This document shows, piece after piece, positions 25,325 to 35,416 of a DNA stretch of 59,659 bases. Under the pieces are notes generated by a model. It searched no databases. It had not been told where the DNA came from and saw only the letters and a program-made list of their open reading frames with translations. The stretch comes from Welwitschia mirabilis (lineage: Eukaryota > Gnetophyta > Gnetopsida > Welwitschiales). Every line of letters begins with the position of its first letter. The first letter of the stretch is position 1. A program made the translations under genes and the position numbers. The stretch is from contig JBOZIK010000001.1 in NCBI GenBank assembly GCA_051453625.1, forward strand, positions 107,808,252 to 107,867,910, in the 5' to 3' direction.

Positions 25325-27396
25325 TGTCACATCCACATTTTTAATTCTTTTAAAAAGATGCAAAGATTAAGTTTAATGATTATTTAAAAATATTTAATTA
25401 TTTAAAATATCCAACTGATATAAATATTATGCTCTTGAGGCGCTATTATATTGAATNNNNNNNNNNNNNNNNNNNNNNNNNNNNNNNNNNNNNNNNNNNN
25501 NNNNNNNNNNNNNNNNNNNNNNNNNNNNNNNNNNNNNNNNNNNNNNNNNNNNNNNNTAAAATATCCAACTGATATAAATATTATGCTCTTGAGGCGCTAT
25601 TATATTGAATTATTCTTTGAGTTCCTTTTGTCTTAATTAAAATACTACTTGATAATCTTAAAAAAATGTTCTTATAGTTGTGATGATTTCTTTCATTTAT
25701 TATTTTTGCACTTCCTAGAAATTATGCATGAGTAAATGTAAATTGTGAAGACTTGTTATTTATTTTTCCTCATTATTATGATTAAATGTGAAGCATTCTT
25801 TTTACATTATTATAGAACCCCCTTCACCATGGACTCATGATGTATCTTTTCGTATTCTTGAGTCTTCTCACCTTACCCCTATTCTCTCACTTTAAATAGA
25901 GTTCTTCCTTCCTTAGGTCTAGTTCATTTTTCTGAAACAATCTTGCCTTGAAATCTTAAAGCTTAGCAGGTCTAGGACCCTTGGAAACTTGGAAGATCTT
26001 TGAAGAGCTCGAATACACATGGGTATGGCTTTATTCTTTCTTGATTCCTTGTTGGTCCTATCTTTATATGCATTCCACTATTGAGATTATCATGTTTATA
26101 TTCTTATAAGACAAATGTAAAATCGTGTGACATTTGATAAAGATAAATCTAGTTTTGTTTCAAGCCTTATTTCCATGCACCTTCTGTACTTGATGTCTTG
26201 ACATTATTTATTCTTGCTATGAGTTAATATCTTGTGGTCGAATCTTATTATATTTTCCTTATCATCATAATGTCTTGAACTTGTGGTTATGAGTTGATAG
26301 CTTGTGGTTAAAACTTATCATATTTTCTTATCATCGTTATGTCTTGAACTTATGGTTATGGATTTCCACAGATCACCAAATGAGGCAGTTGNNNNNNNNN
26401 NNNNNNNNNNNNNNNNNNNNNNNNNNNNNNNNNNNNNNNNNNNNNNNNNNNNNNNNNNNNNNNNNNNNNNNNNNNNNNNNNNNNNNNNNNNAATCCCCTT
26501 TACCATTGGCTCATGATGTTTCTTTTCATATTCTTAAGTCTGGTCACCTTACCCTTATTATCTCACTTTAAATAGAGTTCTTCCTTCCTTAGGTCTAGTT
26601 CATTTTTCCGAAACAATCTTGCCTTGAAATCTTAAAGCTTAGGAGGTCTAGGACCCTTGGAAACTTGGAAGATCATTGAAGAGCTGGAACACATATGGGT
26701 ATGGCTCTATTCTTTCTTGATTCCTTGTTGGTTCTATTTTTATATACATTATGTTATTGATATTATCATGCTTATATTCTTGTAAGACAAATGTAAAATC
26801 ATGTGACGCTTGATAAAGATAAATCTTGTTTTTTTTTAAGTCTTATTTCCATGCACCTTTTGTGCTTGATGTTTTAACATTATTTATTCTTGGTATGAGT
26901 TGATAGATTGTGGTTGAATTTTATTATGTTTCTCTTATCATCATAATGTCTTGAACTTATGGTTATGAGTTGATAGCTTATGGTTAAAACTTATCATATG
27001 TTCTTATCATCGTTATGCCTTGAACTTATGGTTATGGATTTTCATAGATCATCAAATGAGGTAGTAGGCTTCACAAATCATCAAATGAGATAGTGAAGTA
27101 AGAATCCACAGATCACCGAATGAGGCAATGGGATTCACGGATCACTGAATGAAGTAGTGGGTTTCACAGATCACTGAACAAGGCAGTGAAGTGATTGAGA
27201 AATGTGAAAAATATGTAATGATTATTCTTATTCATAATCAAAATGTTGGTGTTTGTGATATATCATGTTTATTGGAGTCTTTATTTGACTTGTCTATTCT
27301 AACTCTTGAAAATCCTTGCTTATCTTGCCTAGTTTTGCCTGGACCATACTAGGAGCTATGAATTTTCACAGTTCTTATCCCATACTTTTATGTGAC
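25325..27396 (+). mobile_element. Possible Gypsy (Tekay/Del-like) long LTR
   Basis: It starts TGTCACATCCACATTTTTAA at 25,325, resembling the TGTCACGYCC start typical of Tekay/Del chromovirus LTRs with one CpG decayed. A later GTGACA (27,391-27,396) could be the matching end. Inside are a TATA-like box (CTTTAAATAGAG, about 25,894 and 26,568) and a minisatellite. Two gap-bounded duplications inflate it: 25,402-25,456 with 25,557-25,610, and 25,818-26,391 with 26,492-27,070. No flanking target-site duplication or internal coding region was found, so a solo LTR is the best guess. Confidence 0.35.
27037..27195 (+). repeat. ~31-bp minisatellite, about five units
   Basis: Consensus GGATTCACAGATCACCGAATGAGGCAGTG. 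Units near 27,040, 27,068, 27,105, 27,136 and 27,167 vary by transitions. The first unit of the duplicate block appears at about 26,360-26,391 before the gap. CACTG and CAGTG within units give each a small inverted repeat. Confidence 0.65.
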
Positions 27397-27671
27397 ATGT
27401 GGAAAATTTAGATTATAATTGTTGTTATGGGCAAATAAATGTGAAGGATTAATGTTCCAATATCATTGAAAAATTTTCAAAATTAACTTGTAATCATTCA
27501 TGAATATTGAGATTTTTAGAGCTTATATGAATGTGATTTGAAGATATTATNNNNNNNNNNNNNNNNNNNNNNNNNNNNNNNNNNNNNNNNNNNNNNNNNN
27601 NNNNNNNNNNNNNNNNNNNNNNNNNNNNNNNNNNNNNNNNNNNNNGAATCATTGAGAAAATTTGTAATGAA

Positions 27672-27676
27672 CATCC
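27672..27676. repeat. Target-site duplication, left (CATCC)
   Basis: CATCC directly precedes the left LTR edge and is matched by CATCC at 30,747-30,751 directly after the right LTR edge. Confidence 0.7.
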
Positions 27677-27898
27677 TATAGATTTGGAAGCATGGTAATG
27701 GGCCTGCAAACTAAGAGACTTCTCAGGGAGCATGTACAATATACAAATGAACCACCTCACTATTAATATTAAAATTGAGGGGTTTAAATATCCTTAAAAT
27801 ATAATAAAATAGAAAAGGATGGGTAATGGAAGAGGAAATTAGGGAGTGATTTTAACAATTACTTAATTAGGGAATTTGAGCCACAAACATATCCAACA
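27677..27898 (-). repeat. 3' LTR of the gene-capturing element
   Basis: The plus-strand order starts TATAGATTTGGAAGCATGG, where the other copies have TGTAGATTTGG, and ends ATCCAACA; on the element strand it begins TGTTGGATATG. It aligns along its length with 30,513-30,746, sharing GCCTGCAAACTAAGAGACTT and ATATTAAAATTGAGGGGTTT. The terminal TG-to-TA change is a G-to-A decay. Confidence 0.75.
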
Positions 27899-27912
27899 AA
27901 CCCCCTCTTGAT
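27899..27912 (-). promoter_or_regulatory. Polypurine tract (plus-strand primer) of the element
   Basis: The minus strand reads ATCAAGAGGGGGTT immediately upstream of the LTR start TGTTGG, the expected place and composition for a polypurine tract. Confidence 0.7.
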
Positions 27913-27940
27913 GTTAAATTTCTTGTGAAATTCAACATCA
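27909..27940. repeat. Hairpin next to the polypurine tract
   Basis: TGATGTTAAATTTC, a 4-base TTGT loop, then GAAATTCAACATCA: 13 of 14 stem pairs match. It sits directly inside the 3' LTR/polypurine border. Confidence 0.6.
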
Positions 27941-28009
27941 CAATTAATAAGAAATGGGTGGAAAAATCCTCCAACCGAGCTTAAGTAACTAGGAACATTC
28001 ACTCAAAAT

Positions 28010-28139
28010 AAAATGGAATAACTTGGAACAAAGTAGAACAACTTGGAACAACTCAGAATAAAGTGGGATAACTTGGGACAACTCAGGATAATTTGGGACA
28101 ACTCAGAATAGATTGAGACAACATGGGACAAGATGGAGA
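28010..28139. repeat. 10-bp minisatellite (AACTTGGGAC-like), about 13 units
   Basis: A strict 10-base period runs through 28,020-28,139: AACTTGGAAC, AAAGTAGAAC, AACTTGGAAC, AACTCAGAAT, AAAGTGGGAT, AACTTGGGAC and so on. The last ~60 bases recur at 28,270-28,329 across the 100-N gap. It lies inside the LTR element. Confidence 0.8.
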
Positions 28140-28346
28140 TCACAACCATGTGGACTAATCCAAGGAATTNNNNNNNNNNNNNNNNNNNNNNNNNNNNNNN
28201 NNNNNNNNNNNNNNNNNNNNNNNNNNNNNNNNNNNNNNNNNNNNNNNNNNNNNNNNNNNNNNNNNNNNNAGATTGAGACAACATGGGACAAGATGGATAT
28301 CACAACCATGTGGACTAATCCAAGGAATTTTTATATTAAATAATAT

Positions 28347-28375
28347 TATAAGAAGTATCCATACCACTTCTTATA
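28347..28375. repeat. Perfect 10-bp inverted repeat (hairpin)
   Basis: TATAAGAAGT, a 9-base loop ATCCATACC, then ACTTCTTATA. It is inside the LTR element; function unknown. Confidence 0.6.
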
Positions 28376-29079
28376 GTATCATTTTATATAAAATTGCATA
28401 TCACACAAATTGGTTGGGACAAGCCCCCAACCTAACTTTCCCTTAATCAACTATCCTGCTGGTAGATTTAACCTTGAAAATAAAAGTTTTTACACTACTT
28501 TTTTTTGACATTCATAAGGCATGAAATAGGTCCCTACACATTTAATATAAGAGACATCAANNNNNNNNNNNNNNNNNNNNNNNNNNNNNNNNNNNNNNNN
28601 NNNNNNNNNNNNNNNNNNNNNNNNNNNNNNNNNNNNNNNNNNNNNNNNNNNNNNNNNNNNNNNNNNNNNNNNNNNNNNNNNNNNNNNNNNNNNNNNNNNA
28701 TTCAAACTAGTTTGCCCTCTCTTTCCAAGAAGAAATTGGGTAGAAAATCGTTTTAGATAATGACCTTTGATAAGAGAATAGGACAGCCCAACTTTTTTTT
28801 TAATTCAAGTAGCAATGCATGTCTGTGTAGAAATAAGGTCGGACCCTACCAGCCGTTAATAGAAAAGATCAAAATGAACCCACCCTCACCTTTTCTAGTG
28901 CCCTCCGTATGAGGAGGAGGAGAAATCTATTTTTTTTAAACAAAATCTTTCGAGGTCAAAACCAAGGAGATAATAGATAAATTAGAGCTCTGTTATAGCA
29001 AGAATCATAAATGCACATTTCTGAAGTTTGCTGGGCGAACGTTTGTAACTCGATCATGCCGGTAGTGCATCTGAAGTGA

Positions 29080-30061
29080 CACAAATCCATTTCTCATGGA
29101 ATCTGAAGCTGCATCAGATTCACATACGAAAGAGAGTCTTCATCAATTTCTGAACAAGAGAAACCTCTTGAACACTTTTTGAAAAACCAATAACCTTGTT
29201 TAAAAACGCAGTAATGATGAACATTCTAGGTGATTTTTGCTGTGCGATTTCACTGGATCTGATGCATGATCTAATCATAGTGTCCACAAGCCAGAGCTAT
29301 GACCAACCTCGATCACTTACAGGTTCTAGAAAGGTCACCTAACCTATCCAAAGTCTAGACAAGAGCTATGACCAACATTTTTTTTGGACTTGGTTTCGAA
29401 CACTAAAGCCACTCTGGAAGTAACAAAAAATGACTGCAGCATTTCTCATCGAGGATCTCTATTACGAAGCTCTAGAAAGNNNNNNNNNNCTAGAAAGAAA
29501 GAAACAGGTCATGTACAAGCTTTATATTCTAGTGAAATGCGGAATGTGAGCTTGTATTATGGAGGCTGGAGCGATTTCGCGGCTAGTTCCGCTCCTTCAC
29601 TCCGAGGATCCAGAGATGTAGGACAATGTCATAACTGCTTTGCTAAGCCTTTCAATCTTCTAACCAAATAAGAATCTCATTTTGGATTTTGGAAATAGCT
29701 AGGTATCTAGACTCCATAATTAAAGTTTTGAAAGTCGAGAGATCCGTGAAGGCCAAAGAAAAACACGATCACTACATTCTTCAGCCTGTTGACTGTAAAC
29801 AACTATAAAAAACTCACCGGTAAGAAAGAGATGGTGATTTCAACTCTCATCAATCTCCTGTGTGATGGAACTCTGCATGGAAAACGCGATGTGGTTTCTT
29901 CGCTATTAAACCTTTTCATTCTTTATGGAAATGAAGCCAGAATCAGGGAAGCTGGGGTAGTGCTGATGCTTATAAGCCTTCTGCTCGATGAAGATGCAGA
30001 TGGCAAAATGCCTGGACTTGCAGATGATTCTCTGATCGGTTTTGCTCTTCTAGCACGGTAA
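29080..30061 (+). pseudogene. U-box/ARM-repeat E3 ubiquitin ligase pseudogene (plant PUB family)
   Basis: Intact plant PUB proteins attach ubiquitin to targets: the U-box binds the E2 enzyme and the ARM repeats bind substrates. Here a decayed U-box is readable at 29,232-29,325 (CAISLDLMHDLIIVST, SQSYDQ), close to the family pattern CPISLDLMRDPVIV-TGQTYDR but with the conserved CP and DP prolines lost. In the same frame ARM sequence follows from 29,430 (MTAAFLIEDLYYEALERKKQ; IMEAGAISRLVPLLHSEDPE), with in-frame stops. After a shift it continues at about 29,740-30,061 (NNYKKLTGKKEMV, LCDGTLHGKRDVVSSLLNLF, GNEARIREAGVV), ending in a stop. An upstream segment (about 29,098-29,170) is probably the tail of the N-terminal domain. 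GC is higher than in the surroundings. The pseudogene lies inside a minus-strand LTR element, so it looks captured. Confidence 0.75.
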
Positions 30062-30074
30062 AGAAAAGGCCTTA

Positions 30075-30156
30075 TGGCTTTAATACCATTTGTAGATTTG
30101 GAAGCATGGTAATGGGCCTGCAAATTAAGAGACTTCTCAAGGAGCATGTAAGATAT
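30075..30156 (-). repeat. Partial PBS plus LTR of the duplicate element copy
   Basis: 30,075-30,088 (TGGCTTTAATACCA) is a mutated PBS complement. 30,091-30,156 then repeats the LTR end (TGTAGATTTGGAAGCATGG) up to the gap. It is the counterpart of 30,497-30,588. Confidence 0.65.
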
Positions 30157-30256
30157 NNNNNNNNNNNNNNNNNNNNNNNNNNNNNNNNNNNNNNNNNNNN
30201 NNNNNNNNNNNNNNNNNNNNNNNNNNNNNNNNNNNNNNNNNNNNNNNNNNNNNNNN

Positions 30257-30483
30257 TGATTTCAACTCTCATCAATCTTTTGTGTGATGGAACTCTGCAT
30301 GGAAAATGCAATGTAATTTCTTCACTATTAAACCTTTCCATTCTTTGTGGAAACAAAGCCAGAGTCAAGGAAGCTGAGGTAGTGCTGATACTTATAAGCC
30401 TTCTACTCGATGAAGATGCAAATGGAAAAATGCCTAGACTTATAAATGATCCTCTGGTCATTTTCACTCTTCTAGCACAGTAA
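30257..30483 (+). pseudogene. Second, more decayed copy of the terminal ARM repeat segment
   Basis: This matches 29,834-30,061 in order (LCDGTLHGKCNVISSLLNLS; GNKARVKEAEVVLILISLLL). It differs at roughly one base in ten, mostly C-to-T or G-to-A in this copy. It starts at the right edge of the 100-N gap 30,157-30,256, so it may be another haplotype or another genomic copy of the element rather than a true tandem repeat. It runs into the PBS of the right LTR. Confidence 0.7.
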
Positions 30484-30496
30484 AGAAAAGGCCTGA

Positions 30497-30510
30497 TGGC
30501 TCTGATATCA
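30497..30510 (-). promoter_or_regulatory. Primer binding site (initiator tRNA-Met type)
   Basis: The plus strand reads TGGCTCTGATATCA; the element strand therefore reads TGATATCAGAGCCA, one base from the plant Copia PBS TGGTATCAGAGCCA. It is two bases inside the right LTR. Confidence 0.75.
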
Positions 30511-30512
30511 TT

Positions 30513-30746
30513 TGTAGGNNNNNNNNNNGTTTAGAAGCATGGTAATGGCCCTGCAAACTAAGAGACTTCTCAGGGAGCATGTATGATATACAAATGAACC
30601 AGCTCACTATTGATATTAAAATTGAGGGGTTTAAAGACCCTTAAAATACAATGAAATAGGGACGGATGGGTAATGGGAGAGGAAAATTAGGGAGTGGTTT
30701 TAACAATCACTTAATTATGGAGTTTAACCCACAAAAATATCCAACA
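30513..30746 (-). repeat. 5' LTR of the gene-capturing element
   Basis: On the plus strand it starts TGTAGG and ends CCAACA, so both ends keep the TG/CA rule. It contains a 10-N gap. The body matches the left LTR. Confidence 0.75.
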
Positions 30747-30751
30747 CATCC
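30747..30751. repeat. Target-site duplication, right (CATCC)
   Basis: It follows CCAACA, the plus-strand end of the right LTR, and equals the 5 bases left of 27,677. Confidence 0.7.
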
Positions 30752-31770
30752 TTCTCTAAATATCTATAAGCAATAAAATGTGATAATTCGATCAAATATT
30801 CTTCATGCTTTCCTTGAGAAATTTTATTGGAAAGTTTGAATCTNNNNNNNNNNNNNNNNNNNNNNNNNNNNNNNNNNNNNNNNNACAATTTATTATAGGC
30901 ACCATTTGCAGTCAATTCTTGAAATTTATAATCTAAATATGAGTTTGAAATATTGGTATTATGCCTTGATTATAAGATTCATTTCCATTTATTATAATTA
31001 AACTTCAAGAAATAGTTATGTGTATCCCTCCCCCTTTTAAAAATCATTTTAATATTATGACATTTTAAAAATCCTTTAAATGTTATCATAATTAGACTTG
31101 ATAGGGGCATTAGTAATTATTTAAATTATGATCAAATTATTTGTGAAGGACATTAAATCTAAGGTCTATGTTATCATAATTAGACTTGGTAAGAGCATTA
31201 ATAATTATTTAAAATATGATCAATTTATTTGTGAAGGACATTAAAGCTAAGGCCTATGCTTATAGTATTTAAATAAAATATTAGTGGTTTAGTGCACATA
31301 GTGGAATTCGAACCAATGGTCACCCATATAGCATAGATTGCTTACGATCATTATACTATCACATGCTTTGTATTAATTTATCCCTTTCTTGCAGAGTTAA
31401 TATAGCACCACAGTTGTTGGGCCTAGGAAAAAATGCATCCATAAGAGAATAGTGTAGGTGTTTAGTTGCTTCTGTAAGTGCTACGTGATGATGAACCCTA
31501 AGTGTTTACACCCTTGTACAAATAGTCCAACATAAATACCTCTGATTGTTGGATTTAAGAAGCATTTTAGGTGAGTAAGGAAGCCATTCTTCAATGGAGT
31601 GTGAATGTTCAAAGAGTGGCATCATGAGAATAAAAATTTCTTTCTTATGTGAGTAGGCGGATTGTTAAATGTTAGAAACATTAGTTGAAGGGCAAGCTTA
31701 TCCAGCTTGCGGATGTCATTGACCTATGCTTGGGAAGGTGTACTACATCTTACATGGAGGAAGGCTGACA
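30752..31770. other. Non-coding stretch, possible tRNA-like segment
   Basis: 31,085-31,255 contains two imperfect ~105-base copies (TTATCATAATTAGACTTG, GAAGGACATTAAA). At about 31,295-31,370 the minus strand has GGTTCGAATTCC, close to a pol III B box, ~40 bases after a weak A-box-like stretch. This could be a tRNA-derived SINE head, but the arms do not pair well. Confidence 0.3.
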
Positions 31771-31774
31771 TGTT

Positions 31775-32421
31775 ATGAAACAGGCGCGTTATGAATGGAT
31801 GCCCGCTCATTTTAGACCTTACAAATATCATTACCAGCATGAATGCCAGGAAATAGTAATGTGCAGTGTTAAATGGCTAGCCCATACCCTCCTCGAATCG
31901 TCNNNNNNNNNNNNNNNNNNNNNNNNNNNNNNNNNNNNNNNNNNNNNNNNNNNNNNNNNNNNNNNNNNNNNNNNNNNNNNNNNNNNNNNNNNNNNNNNNN
32001 NNNNNNNNNNNNNNNNNNNNNNNNNNNNNNNNNNNNNNNNNNNNNNNNNNNNNNNNNNNNNNNNNNNNNNNNNNNNNNNNNNNNNNNNNNNNNNNNNNNN
32101 NNNNNNNNNNNNNNNNNNNNNNNNNNNNNNNNNNNNNNNNNNNNNNNNNNNNNNNNNNNNNNNNNNNNNNNNNNNNNNNNNNNNNNNNNNNNNNNNNNNN
32201 NNNNNNNNNNNNNNNNNNNNNNNNNNNNNNNNNNNNNNNNNNNNNNNNNNNNNNNNNNNNNNNNNNNNNNNNNNNNNNNNNNNNNNNNNNNNNNTGAAAT
32301 AGACACATTATGAATGGATGTCCCCTCCTTTTAGACCTTAAAAATATCATTACCAGCATGAATGCCAAGAGATAGTAATGTGCAGTCTTAAATGGCTAGA
32401 CCATACCCTCCTCGAATCATC
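31775..32421 (+). repeat. Gap-bounded near-duplicate with short open frame
   Basis: 31,775-31,902 and 32,295-32,421 flank a 392-N gap and are diverged copies (CAGCATGAATGCCA, CATACCCTCCTCGAATC). The left copy has an open frame starting MKQARYEWMPAHFRPYKYHY; the right copy is altered and does not keep it. The product is not recognised. Confidence 0.5.
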
Positions 32422-32429
32422 CTTTTTTC

Positions 32430-33560
32430 ATTACTTTCTTTCTACACATTTATTGAATGATAATGTGAATTATGTTTTATGAAGTGTATGGGCATTTTAG
32501 ATAACATTAGGATAGGTGGTAAAATAAAAAGAAATCTCATAAATTATGTAGTCTCAACCACCTCTAATGCTTAAGGATGCCTCTTTCTCAATCGAGATTC
32601 AATTTAACCTGATCTAAAGGACCAAATTCTACCTTTAGCATTCGATGCCAATAAATGAATAAATGCTCTCCCATTTCGTCCCCTAAAAATGAACAACTAT
32701 AACATACAACTCATCACCTTCTTTCTATAGTACATCTACTTTCAGAATCATCCAAGTTTTGTTGAAGATGCCCCTGTTAGATTCGTCGATGTGCATACCT
32801 ACATATCCTTTCATTTTTCTTCTCCTATAGTGTTTCATCTATTGGTGTTCTTCCTTCCACTCTTACTATGCTTTTACCTTACGCTCTACCTTCATTCCTT
32901 GGGTTGCTTATTCTAACCTATGCCTGTAGCCCTGCTAGCCTATATACCTCTTTGACGTTGTTCTCCACTACCTACCTCTTACTTGTTAAGACCATAATCT
33001 CTTTACATGTAGTTAATGAAGACTCCATGCCTCAATGTTTCTCCCAAAATATCTTCTAAGATCGCAACTTCTAGAATGTTGAGTTGCTTATTTCACAGTC
33101 GCCGATCCAAATAACTTACAAAAAATCAATCCCATAATAGAGCCACAAGTAGCATCATAGTTGGACTAGTCATTGTTAAGAAGTTGAGTAATTAAGAGAG
33201 AGGTCAAGATGTCAAATCCCTTCAATGATAACCATAGAGAAAAGAGGGAAAAAAATCTATAGGCCTAAATATTTCGTGATTAAAAATAGGTACTACTAAA
33301 TTACTATAGCCTAAATTTACTTAATAAAATAAAGTTCTACTTCATGCCCTCATGATAAAATCAATTAGAATTAGTTTTAAATTAAATTAATGTATGACAT
33401 GATTTCATACATAGATTTTAATATGCTAATTTATCTAGGGTAAAACCCAAAATAAGTTCTCAACCCATTGTATTTAACTTAATATAATCTCCAAATCTAT
33501 GCTTTTTGAAGCTGTCCACTAAATTGATATAAAAGTTTATTAGCAATAGCCTAATCTATA
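32430..33560. other. Anonymous sequence, mildly C-rich centre
   Basis: No domain or terminal repeat is recognised. A 63-codon frame at 32,868-33,059 is hydrophobic and gives no family signal. Confidence 0.4.
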
Positions 33561-33564
33561 CCAA

Positions 33565-33921
33565 CTAGGATAATTGGGGTAGTTTTTAGAAGTTCACACT
33601 AACTTTTACTGAATGTAAGTTATAATTTAAAGAAAGGAAAATAAAAATAAAGGAAATTTAAGAATAGTTTTGGTTAAAACTTAAAATAGGAGAGAAGCAA
33701 GCTAACTTTAAGGTTCCATTAATCCATTCACTGGCAACCCTCCATTCTAATGTTATCCAATGCTTTTCTTAGAACACACTTAAAAATATCAAGTATTTCT
33801 TGCTTAAATTGTGATAACATAATCTCATTCACCATATGAGTAATGGTGAACTTAGTGGCCACTTCATATTTCATAACCTAAAAACAATAATAAAAAGTAA
33901 GGACTATAGGTACTTGAGTTT
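33565..33921 (-). mobile_element. Family L LTR fragment
   Basis: It is a near copy of 35,419-35,777, starting at CTAGGATAATTGGGG in both places and running to the 100-N gap here. The identical start after different left flanks marks a genuine repeat boundary. Confidence 0.55.
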
Positions 33922-34179
33922 NNNNNNNNNNNNNNNNNNNNNNNNNNNNNNNNNNNNNNNNNNNNNNNNNNNNNNNNNNNNNNNNNNNNNNNNNNNNNNN
34001 NNNNNNNNNNNNNNNNNNNNNTTCTAGATGGGTATTTAGGGTAGAACCAAATAGTAATTACTCTTAAGGTTTAAGATATAACCACTTTTGCTTACTCATA
34101 TATAACTTTTACCTATAGATAAATGTCATTTAGTTTATGTAGTACTTCTACCACATTTTAATGATGTATGCTTAGAATT

Positions 34180-35400
34180 TTTTTTCATTTATTAGAATCA
34201 TGTGTTGAAACTTTCATGGACGATTTCTTTTATTATGGATCCTCTTTTGATCATTTCCTTTATAACTTGGAACACATCTTCACTTAGTACATGGGTAAAT
34301 GCTTTATATTCATTTGAAAGAAATCTCATTTCCTAGTCAACAAGGTCATACTTTTAGGATACATTGTTTCTTTAGAAGGAATTTAAGTAGATCTTACAAA
34401 TGTTTTTTAATTACATGCCTTCATACTTTGCTGAATTAGCAAGACATTATATCCTTTTTAGAATACATAGGTTATTATAGGAGGTTTATCAAAGACTTTA
34501 GCAAAGTTTTCAAGCCCCTTTATGACCTTCTAAGTAAAGATGCCTCTTTTAACTAGATCTATGAGTATTATGAAGGCTTTTATGATTTCAAAGGCAAAAT
34601 TACCATCGCACCTATCATTCAACCATTTAATTGAAAGTTATCATTTGAAATCATATGCGATATTATCGATTATGTATTTGATGTTGTGTTAAAATAAAAA
34701 GTAGATAAAAATCAACTGTAATCTACTATGCAAATAAAACATTAAGTGAGCTATACCATCACTAAAAATTAACTTCTCAACATAGTCTTTGCCTTAAAAA
34801 ATTTAGATAGTATCTTCTTGATTCTAAGATAATCATTTACATAGATCACTTAACCCTTAAATACTTAATTACTGAAAAGGGCTTAAAGCCTAGATTATCA
34901 AATGAATCCCACTCAATTTGGAAATCAAGGATAAAAAGAGTTTTGACAATGTTATTGTAGATTATATTTCATAAAGAACTTAGGATAACTTGCATAAATC
35001 CATTCCCATCAATGATATGTTTCCTAAAGAATACCTTTTCTCAATTAAGGAAATACCTTTACCTTTTCTCAATTAAGGAAATACCTTGATTCACTAATAT
35101 CATAAATGATTTAGTTTTTAAGGCTATTCCCTCTCATTAGATCTTTAAGGATAGGAAGAAATTTTTAATTCAAGTTAAAAATTTCTTTTAAATAGTCCTA
35201 ACTTATTTAGATATTTTCTAAATTAAGTTATTTGTAAATGTATCCCTCAACTAGAAATTCATGACATCCTTAAGTGTTTTCATCTGAGGCTTGTTATAAC
35301 CATTACTCTGCTAACAAAACTAACATAAAAATTCTTCAATCTAATTTTACTAATCATTGATCATGTTTTATAATGAATCGAATTTAACAAAGTTTGTACT
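34180..35400 (+). pseudogene. Ty3/Gypsy pol remnant (RT, RNase H, start of integrase)
   Basis: The RT catalytic box is intact as FMDDF at 34,213-34,227, followed by YGSSFDHFLYNLEHIF. Next come LLGYIVSLEGI near 34,350, then the RT thumb region at about 34,460-34,520 (YYRRFIKDFSK with one expansion, VFKPLYDLL), and RNase H text (IAPIIQPFN, FEIICDI near 34,605-34,660; DHLTLKYLI near 34,846). The connection to integrase is visible near 35,005-35,060 (NDMFPKEYLFSIKEIP), and a zinc-finger-like start follows. Stops and frame shifts are frequent. The wording resembles the Athila/Tat side of Gypsy. Orientation is plus, opposite to the family L LTR that follows, so the two probably belong to different insertions. 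Confidence 0.75.
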
Positions 35401-35416
35401 TAGTATTATTCTTTCC

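Larger units (their letters stand above)
27677..30746 (-). mobile_element. Non-autonomous LTR retrotransposon carrying a captured U-box/ARM gene
   Basis: Read on the minus strand: 5' LTR (30,746-30,513), PBS (30,510-30,497), internal region, polypurine tract (about 27,912-27,899), 3' LTR (27,898-27,677). The 5-bp CATCC flanks it on both sides (27,672-27,676 and 30,747-30,751). The LTRs are ~225-235 bp and share sequence throughout. No gag or pol motif is visible inside. The internal region instead holds a plus-strand U-box/ARM-repeat pseudogene plus a 10-bp minisatellite. PBS and LTR size fit Copia-type mobilisation in trans. The gap 30,157-30,256 with flanking copies, and a 95-N gap just left of the 3' LTR end, leave exact length uncertain. 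Confidence 0.75.

Noticed and set aside
25325-27396. Complete solo LTR with target-site duplication
   Set aside because: The flanks (TAGTT and TGTGG) do not match, so the right end is uncertain; kept only as a low-confidence LTR.
28010-28139. CRISPR-like array
   Set aside because: The unit is 10 bases with no spacers, in plant DNA; it is a minisatellite.
29384-29671. 95-codon open frame starting MDLVSNTKATLEV
   Set aside because: The ARM-repeat similarity lies in another frame over the same bases, so this frame is a shadow of the pseudogene.
29080-30061. Functional U-box ligase gene
   Set aside because: It has several stops and a frame shift, lacks the conserved prolines of the U-box, and lies inside a retroelement.
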